This document shows positions 57,583 through 64,000 of a stretch of DNA of 64,000 nt, in pieces. Under the pieces are notes generated by a model. The model was not told where the DNA came from. It did no database searches and saw only the letters and a list, made by a program, of their open reading frames with translations. The translations under genes were made by a program, and so were the position numbers. The first letter of the stretch is position 1. Each line of letters opens with the position of its first letter. The stretch is from Gonocerus acuteangulatus (Eukaryota; Arthropoda; Insecta; Hemiptera; Coreidae). The stretch covers positions 45,518,611 to 45,582,610 of the forward strand of contig OX328127.1 in NCBI GenBank assembly GCA_946811695.1. Direction: 5' to 3'.

Positions 57583-60500
57583 ATATAATATATATAGGAC
57601 ATGTTTAACTTCCTTTTTTTTTTTATATATAAACAGACACCTTCTAACAAGAAATTAGATATAATGACTGTTGCTAGTAATTATCATATTGAAGTGAACC
57701 CTAGTGATGCTGGCATTTATGATAGAGTAGTTATAATGGAATTGATTAAAAGTTCTGCACAAACTCATCAACTTGATTCTTCTGGTCAAAGAGAGTTTAA
57801 AGGTAAATATTGTTATTTATTATTTCTACTTATTCGTTATTGATTCTGTTTTAGTAATTAGTTTATTGCTATTATTTATTAAGGCTATTACTGCGTTGTA
57901 AAAGGTCCTGTCAAGATCTTGCTTTTACAACATTTTTACCGCAGTATATGCCGTGTTTTCTCAGCCTGGACAAGGAAATTGAAAAATTCTGTTGAATAAC
58001 TAACCACTTCATCTGTTTTATAACTGTGTCATCGGACTTGAATATGACTGCTTCTCTGGCAGAAGCCTTCTAAATGATGCCTTGGTTCTTAGCAAATAGA
58101 ATAGCTGATTCATTTAGCTTATTTTGATTCTAATAATTTTTTTGAATATTGGAAAGTACTTTTTTAACAATTCTTTTTTTTTGTCACTAACGCTTAGATA
58201 TTAGGGGGGGAACAATGTTCATCCGAGGAGAGATCAACTGGCACCTTTCTGCTCTTAATATCCAGTAATTGGCTAACGTCTTAGATTCTCATGCGGGAGA
58301 TGGTGGTTTCGAGTCCCACCAGTGGCAGGAATTTTCTCATCTCACGGCTCGATGAGAAAATTCCTCACTACACCAAGGATGTCAGTGCGCCATAAAAATA
58401 AATAATTACAAATCCAGTAATTTACGTGAGTACAGTTGATCTATTGTTTTGCAGCTGGGCGCACATTTTTTTAGTTAATTTTAAGGCTCTTTATGAACCA
58501 CCAAAAAAGTAGAGTATTTCAGGCATGCATTTATTTGTTTTGTTGCTATAAATTGAGTTATTACTTGCGAAGTTCACCTGAAATCTCTTGCAAGATTTAT
58601 TAGTGTGTTCCCAAATCATCTGATGTTTCGACACTAGTCTTGTGGTGATCGATCAAGAATCCAGAGCGATTTTTATGAGCTAAAGTGTCCCCAAAACAAT
58701 AAGTTTGAATTTCTGCAATACTTTTCACTTGACCTATACTTTGGAAATGTTTATGTGGGAGTTTCAATGAATTGCATGATTAATTAACAGTCTGCATAAT
58801 TTCTTCAAGCGAATACACACACCATAAAAGATCATCAATGTAGTATTATTTTTCACAATGGAATTATGCATCAAACAATTCTACCACCAAGAGTACATTA
58901 ATCGTTGTGGTTTTGGCCTATTTTATTGATTTTCTTATTACACCTTGATCAGTAATTTTTTTTAACGGCTTGCTGACATCCATAGTGGGGCAAGGAACCT
59001 TCACAACGGGCCCTGAGATGAGAAAGATTCGAACCTCCGTCTCCCACATGAGAATCTAAGATGTTAGCCACTAGACCACGGGGACACCCTTCTGGGAGTT
59101 GTTGGTAATTTCTTTGCAAGATGGCAACAATTTCGACGGTTTGAGGGCTCATTCTTAATTAGAGTCTGGTGTAAACATCCTCTCCTGATAGGTTGATGTC
59201 ACTTATTTTTTATAATATAACTCTTTCATTAGTTCTTGGTGTTGCACAGAGAGTTTTGTTGCAATACAACAAAAATTACAACAAGTTATATTACAAGTTT
59301 TAAAAACTCATTAATTATGTGAATAAGTAGAATACCCCAACTCCTGATGTTTCAATTTTATTTATATAGACAAAAACATTTGGGAATTTGATTGCTTGTC
59401 AAAATTTCAAATCAATTTAATGACTATCTTTTGAGTTTTTGAATACAAACTTATGCAGGTTGAATTTTTATATATAAAGATACATTAAATACTGAAAGAT
59501 GCATTTATAATAATACATATTTATAATAATAAATTTGTAGTCATATATTTATTTATGATTGTTTTATGTTTTTTAACAGTTATAGTCCTCACAGAAGTAG
59601 ATCGTTTATCAAAAGATGCTCAGCATGCTCTTCGTAGGACAATGGAAAAATACATTGCAACTTGTAGACTTATATTGTGCGCCAATTCCATTTCGCAAGT
59701 TATTCCTGCTATTAAATCTCGATGTTTATCTCTTCGAGTTCCTGCTCCCAGTGGGGATCAAATTAAAGTAATTCTCCAGGTAATATTTCCATAGTTCAAT
59801 CATTTATCTTTCCTAAATTAAAATGGGATTCATGAACATGAAATACAAGTTAAAATTATCTACGTTTATTTCTTCACAAATATTTTTTTGTACATACATA
59901 TAAAGCCAATTGGCAAGAAACGGTTTATTAAACTCATATTGATTAGTAAATAAATCCCTGCACTTCACTGTTCAGGAACTCATTTTTTGAGGCCAATATT
60001 TTTTTGATATTTTTCCTTCATGATGAATTATAAGTTGTTACTAAGGTAGTCATGTGATCATCAACATTTTAACAGGTTTCTGAGAACGTCCAAAGTGTTT
60101 TAACCACATTTGTGGCTTCTATTATGAAGAAAATTCTTTTGTGACCATGTCTTCCTTAAGTTCATCATCACTTTCGAATTCAAGGCTGTTTAATATTCGC
60201 TGCATGTAACCGTCAACTTCCACGAATTCAACAAATTTTATGTTTGCAGTTACAGCAATCACTACAGATGATTTGTTCATTCTCTTCTTCATTTGATGTT
60301 TTTGTTTGCTCCAAATCCTCATGCTGCATATATATTATCGTGTCTACTTCAACTTCATCTCAAAGTTGCTATATATAGCAGATACTTTCAGCTCAGGATG
60401 CCATGCTGTCAGCCATTTTTTGACAACTTCCTCTATCATCCACGCTTTTGGTTTGCGATGTACTCAGTGGTCAATAATTTTACATTTTTAAAACATTGTG

Positions 60501-61332
60501 ATTTGACTGTTTCCAAAGATATATGTATAACTCTTTTTGGTAAGCCAAATCCTCAAATCTGTCCAATAAGCCTAACAGGATCTGTGGTCTGAAGTCATTA
60601 GTCAATTTCTGGCCAAAAAAATGGAAAATTATGTAAATAAGTCAAACTGAAAATAATGATCTCGGAAGAGGACTTCTCGGACTTCAAACTCTAAAAAGAC
60701 ATCATCTACATAATTGAAACTCCAATTGCCAACTTCAGATTGGTCTAATGGATTAATTTCCTGTTTTCAGTCAATGTTTACCTTTATATTACACCAGTCA
60801 CTTATTGTTATATTATACCAGTTATCCCATTCAGGGGGAAACGTTTACCTGTACCGGTCATATGACCGGCGAATAACACAACGAGACATTTTATGCTGTT
60901 CTTAGGACTATGGAATATTTGTTTTTGAGATTGAGTGTTTTGTTTGGCAAACATCTTTAAAAAATATCAGTCTAACCACATCTGAAATCACTAGGTGAGT
61001 AGTTTTCCAATAAATCAGATAGAGTTCTCCGCCATTCGTTACATGCATCTTCACTGACGCTCATGCTCTCCTGAAATATAACTCTGCGAGAGTGCCTGCC
61101 TGCACTTGAAATTTGAGAGCCAGCTTCTACCCAACTTAAAACTAATTTACAGCAGTAAGAAATTCCTTAGATTTTTCTTGAATATGAGGCCCACTCAATG
61201 GAATGTTGTTTTAGCACTTTCCTCCGAAGGAAAGTAGCTATTGAGGTTGGACTCATGACGGAATTTTTGAAAAATTTCTTTAAATCTTTATCGATCCTAC
61301 CTAGTAGACACCGAAAATGACCCCCGTTAAAG

Positions 61333-61388
<56 letters not shown>

Positions 61389-63559
61389 GTTAACACGATA
61401 GCGGCCAGAGTTTTTGTTTTTTCGTCACGAAACTTGGTATATAGCATTCAATTAGCAAACGATTGAACGAGTTTGTTAACCACCAAAGTCGGTCCACCGG
61501 AAGGGGGGGTTTACCCTGAACCCAAAACACTAATTTGACTGTATCAGCCGTAATATCTGTTATATTTCAACTAAACTTGGTAGTCGTAGTGGTAATATAG
61601 AGAGAAAAGTGAGATATAAAAATGAACTAAATCGGTTCATTAGAAGGGGGGGGGGTTTACTCAGGACCCACAATACCAATTCGCCACTACCAGCCGTGAT
61701 TTTTGGTATATTTCGATGAAACTCGGTATTCGTAGTGGTAATCCACAGGTAAATAACTGTTGTAAAAATAAACTAAATCGGTTCATTAGGAGGGGGGTTT
61801 ACTCCGGACCCACAATACCAATTCGCCACTACCAGCCGTGATTTTTGGTATATTTCGACGAAACTCGGTATTCGTAGTGGTAATCTACAGGTAAATATGT
61901 GTTGTAAAAATAAACTAAATCGGTTCATTAGAAGGGGGGGTTTACTCTTGACCCAAATTCTTAATATACTCATACCGGTCGTAATTTCTGCTGTATTGTA
62001 ACGAAACGCGGTATACGTCGTGGGTAACTCACGAGAAAGAAGTGTTGTAAAAATGAGCTGAATCGGTCAATCGGAAATCGGGGGTTTAATTTGTAATATA
62101 TTTCAATAGAAAAGCCCGTCAGACGTAGGTTCACAAAGCCGCCGCAAGGAGCGCTTTCTACCACTAGAGTGACTGTATCCTGTTCCTGCGTTAGATCAAA
62201 ATACGATAATATGAGGTTTTTTGTATTTATTACGTAGTGTAATAGGTACCATGTGTAAACATAACTCTGGAAGCAAATTAATAATTGATCAGCTACTCAT
62301 TACAAATTTAAAAGAGAACTATTCATGTTTTTATTTTATTTATGTAGGATATTTTAAGCAAATTGTTCTGGAAAGCAGTCTACACTACCCAAATTCTGAG
62401 GAAAGTGCTTAGTTATGCAGCTCCTGTGTGACGGACTTTTTTTGAGTTTCCTCAAACCTCTTAATTACACAACTTTCAATATCTGTGTAGAGTGCATTTT
62501 AGTGATGATATCTAAAAGGAGACTTCTTTAAGATCGTAGAAAATGAGGTACATGGAATTCCAATTAACTAGCAATAACTGATTTCTTTCCCCTTTCCCTT
62601 CTTCGCAAATGAGTTTCAACTTTTGTGGAGCCATCATTACCAACCACAAGTGCATAACCAACAAGTGACTGGTGTAATATAAAGGTAAACATTGACTGAA
62701 AACAGGAAATTAATCCATCGGACCAATCTGAAGTTGGCAATTGGAGTTTCAATTATGTAGGTGATTTCTTTTTAGAGTTTGAAGTCCGAGAAGTCCTCTT
62801 CCGAGATCATTATTTTCAGTTTGACTTAGTTACATAATTTTCCATGTTTTTGGCCAGAAATTGACTTTAATGACTTAAGACCACAGATCCTCTTAGACTT
62901 ATTGGACGGATTTTGCTTACCAAAAAGAGTTTTATATTATATATACATATATATACATACGTACAACTATTCAAAAAATTATTAAAAGGCCCTCATAAAA
63001 GGCAATTCTGATTTAAGGGGTAATACTTCCTTTTTTTCTTTTTTTTTTTTTTTTTTTTAATGGGCAACAAATATGATTTTCACAGGGTCCCGATGCCGAG
63101 TGAACACAATGCTGATTTGAAGATAATTTTTTAAGCGAGCTTTGATCGGTCCCTTTTTAATTGTTACAATTTTTTTGGTCCTCCTTCAATACATTTCAAA
63201 ATCAAAACACATTTTTTTATCTTCATTACAAGAAAGTATGAAAACCCATTACCCTTGGCACGGTGTGTTGTGCTCATGGCCACCTGGCCTCCAACATTCT
63301 TTATAATGCTTAATTTTTTTATGAAGAGAGTTAGGTAAATTTCTTGTTTATGAAATCCATGTTTCTGGTTGGTATTCTTCTCTTTACTCATAAAAACTAA
63401 GAATTCAAAGCTTTTAAACTTCAATTTAATTTATTTCTAGCAAATTAGTAAAAAAGAGGGCCTTTCACTTCCTCAAGAACTGGCTGAAAGGATAGTTGAA
63501 AAATCTGACAGGAATTTGAGAAGAGCCATACTAATGCTTGAAACTTGTAAAGTACAGCA
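56033..63559 (+). CDS. RFC3: replication factor C subunit 3 (5' part, 5 exons)
   Basis: RFC3 is a small subunit of the RFC clamp loader, which opens and loads the PCNA ring at primer ends in the nucleus. Exons: 56033-56119, 56193-56330, 57637-57802, 59580-59779, 63441-63559, all in phase. About 237 of an expected ~356 residues are here; the rest lies beyond the window. The start [20 protein letters not shown] is the RFC3 hallmark. Walker A is GPSGSGKKT (42-50). The Walker B region is [20 protein letters not shown] (134-153), with the family's TEVD in place of DEAD. The Asn of sensor 1 is near 166. The SRC arginine-finger motif is at 177-179. It is complete and well conserved. It is divergent from the 680-aa gene upstream. 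Confidence 0.96.
56193..56330 (+). CDS. RFC3: RFC3 exon 2 (Walker A)
   Basis: Acceptor 'ttattttcttag', donor gtaagt. Encodes [18 protein letters not shown] and [13 protein letters not shown]. Confidence 0.96.
56750..56905 (-). repeat. SINE family 1, with a SINE-2-like stretch
   Basis: 'ggccattagtgc' (SINE-1 tail) runs into 'gggctatctataggttgcc' (SINE-2-like), then back to the SINE-1 head 'ctcaaactcccgcattagaata..ccatggggagac'. It looks like a mosaic. Confidence 0.5.
57402..57455 (-). repeat. SINE family 1 tail fragment
   Basis: A T-run then 'agcgcatcgacatctgggcc' is the reversed SINE-1 end. Confidence 0.6.
57551..57598. repeat. (CA)n(TA)n microsatellite
   Basis: A short CA run followed by TA. 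Confidence 0.85.
57637..57802 (+). CDS. RFC3: RFC3 exon 3
   Basis: Acceptor 'atatataaacag', donor gtaaat. Encodes [20 protein letters not shown], the conserved RFC3 stretch before Walker B. Confidence 0.96.
58271..58410 (+). mobile_element. SINE family 1, 5'-truncated, with target duplication
   Basis: It starts within the tRNA-like head ('ggctaacgtcttag'), has body 'ggcaggaattttctcatc' and an A-rich end. 'atccagtaatt' (58260-58270 and 58412-58422) flanks it, which fits target-primed insertion of a truncated copy. Confidence 0.75.
58968..59092 (-). repeat. SINE family 1
   Basis: In reverse orientation: body 'ctgacatccatagtgggg', head B-box 'gattcgaacctccg', then 'agccactagaccacggggac'. Confidence 0.75.
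59580..59779 (+). CDS. RFC3: RFC3 exon 4 (Walker B region, SRC)
   Basis: Acceptor 'atgttttttaacag', donor gtaata. [40 protein letters not shown] and [10 protein letters not shown] are near-diagnostic of RFC3. Confidence 0.97.
60529..60808. repeat. left arm of a 2.4-kb inverted-repeat structure
   Basis: It is complementary to 62661-62931 with scattered changes: 'ctctttttggtaag' against 'cttaccaaaaagag', 'gaagaggacttctcgga', 'ccaattgccaacttcagatt'. The ORFs in the arms (60714-60905 and 62564-62752) give the same peptide start because they are copies. Confidence 0.75.
61203..62110 (-). repeat. repeat family F, inverted copy with tandem units
   Basis: Reverse of 2600-3262, including (TA)n at 61328-61386. 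About four units of roughly 143-147 bp are marked by 'aaatcggttcattag' near 61631, 61775 and 61918 (a variant near 62051). Each is followed by a G-run and 'tttactc'. It lies between the two arms of the inverted repeat. Confidence 0.7.
61328..61386. repeat. (TA)n microsatellite
   Basis: A pure TA tract inside repeat F. Confidence 0.9.
62661..62931. repeat. right arm of the 2.4-kb inverted-repeat structure
   Basis: Partner of 60529-60808. Both arms lie in intron 4 of RFC3. Confidence 0.75.
63238..63295 (-). repeat. SINE family 2 head fragment
   Basis: 'cccattacccttggcacggtgtg' and 'ctcatggccacctggcctcc' are the reversed tRNA-like head. Confidence 0.6.
63441..63559 (+). CDS. RFC3: RFC3 exon 5
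   Basis: Acceptor 'aatttatttctag', donor gtaagt. [20 protein letters not shown] and [16 protein letters not shown] match the lid region of human RFC3. It ends two bases into a codon; the next exon is outside the window. Confidence 0.95.
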
Positions 63560-64000
63560 GTAAGTACGGCATTCATAATTAATCATTTTATTTATTTTTC
63601 AAATTAGTGATTTGCATTTTTACTACATGTTCATAATCATAAAGTTTATATAACACTGAATGAATCAGTAGATTGGCAAGAAATGTAGAATTCAGTGGGG
63701 GTTTTTTAGTTAGTAAAGACTACCCATTGTTGATATATTAAGAAATTTTGAGCTTTTTTGAACTTTTTTTTTAAATGGTTCTTATGCCTGGGGACCAGGT
63801 AGAAAATTTATATGCTTGGACTAAGATCAGAGATGTTACTCATTTGTAATGCTTTTTTCTCCTAGACAATGCATCTTTACAAATAGGGCAGTAATATTCA
63901 GAATTTACCAGAGAATAAATTAAATCAAAATTTCACTTCATAATCTCATTGAGGGGGGGGGGGCAAAACAAATTTTAAAATTTGACATATTAGCTTCTGG

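Noticed and set aside
60714..62752. Two ORFs with the same start ([10 protein letters not shown]) taken as a gene family
   Set aside because: They are the two arms of an inverted repeat and end differently. No domain was recognised.

Overview
The window is nuclear DNA from an AT-rich animal genome, most likely an invertebrate and perhaps an arthropod. Genes are split by large repeat-filled introns with GT..AG boundaries. The repeats are tRNA-derived SINEs, mariner and hAT-like DNA transposons, (TA)n microsatellites and LINE-like repeats. The species cannot be named from sequence alone. Three protein-coding genes can be assembled exon by exon with matching reading phase. LAYOUT: 1-14.2 kb is a repeat graveyard (tandem and nested repeats, SINEs, a decayed mariner, long (TA)n tracts) with no supported host gene. 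14.2-34.8 kb, plus strand: a 12-exon glutaminase-family gene (about 532 aa in this model) that keeps the glutaminase fold and a C-terminal ankyrin region but has lost most active-site residues, including the catalytic serine. Its introns hold a hAT-like element, MITEs, SINEs, a piggyBac-like relic, a deleted mariner, a 100-bp tandem array and an almost perfect 1.16-kb palindrome. 34.8-42.4 kb is intergenic, with an array of GATTAC palindromes and a terminal-inverted-repeat element. 42.4-55.2 kb, minus strand: an 11-exon gene for a 680-aa protein I do not recognise (helical N-terminal half, acidic/serine-rich middle, basic tail). One of its introns carries a complete 1286-bp Mos1-like mariner with an intact 345-codon transposase. 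Other introns carry a SINE-like element, a subterminal-repeat transposon nested in a LINE-like repeat, and a perfect hairpin. 56.0-63.6 kb, plus strand: the first five coding exons of RFC3 (clamp-loader small subunit), running off the right edge. HOW THEY FIT: the 680-aa gene and RFC3 are head to head with about 0.8 kb between start codons, so they may share a promoter. The glutaminase-like gene is separate. The most notable items are the apparent glutaminase pseudoenzyme, the long intronic palindrome, the intact mariner and several unusual palindrome-rich repeat families. All identifications come from reading the sequence and recalled family features; no database search was run.
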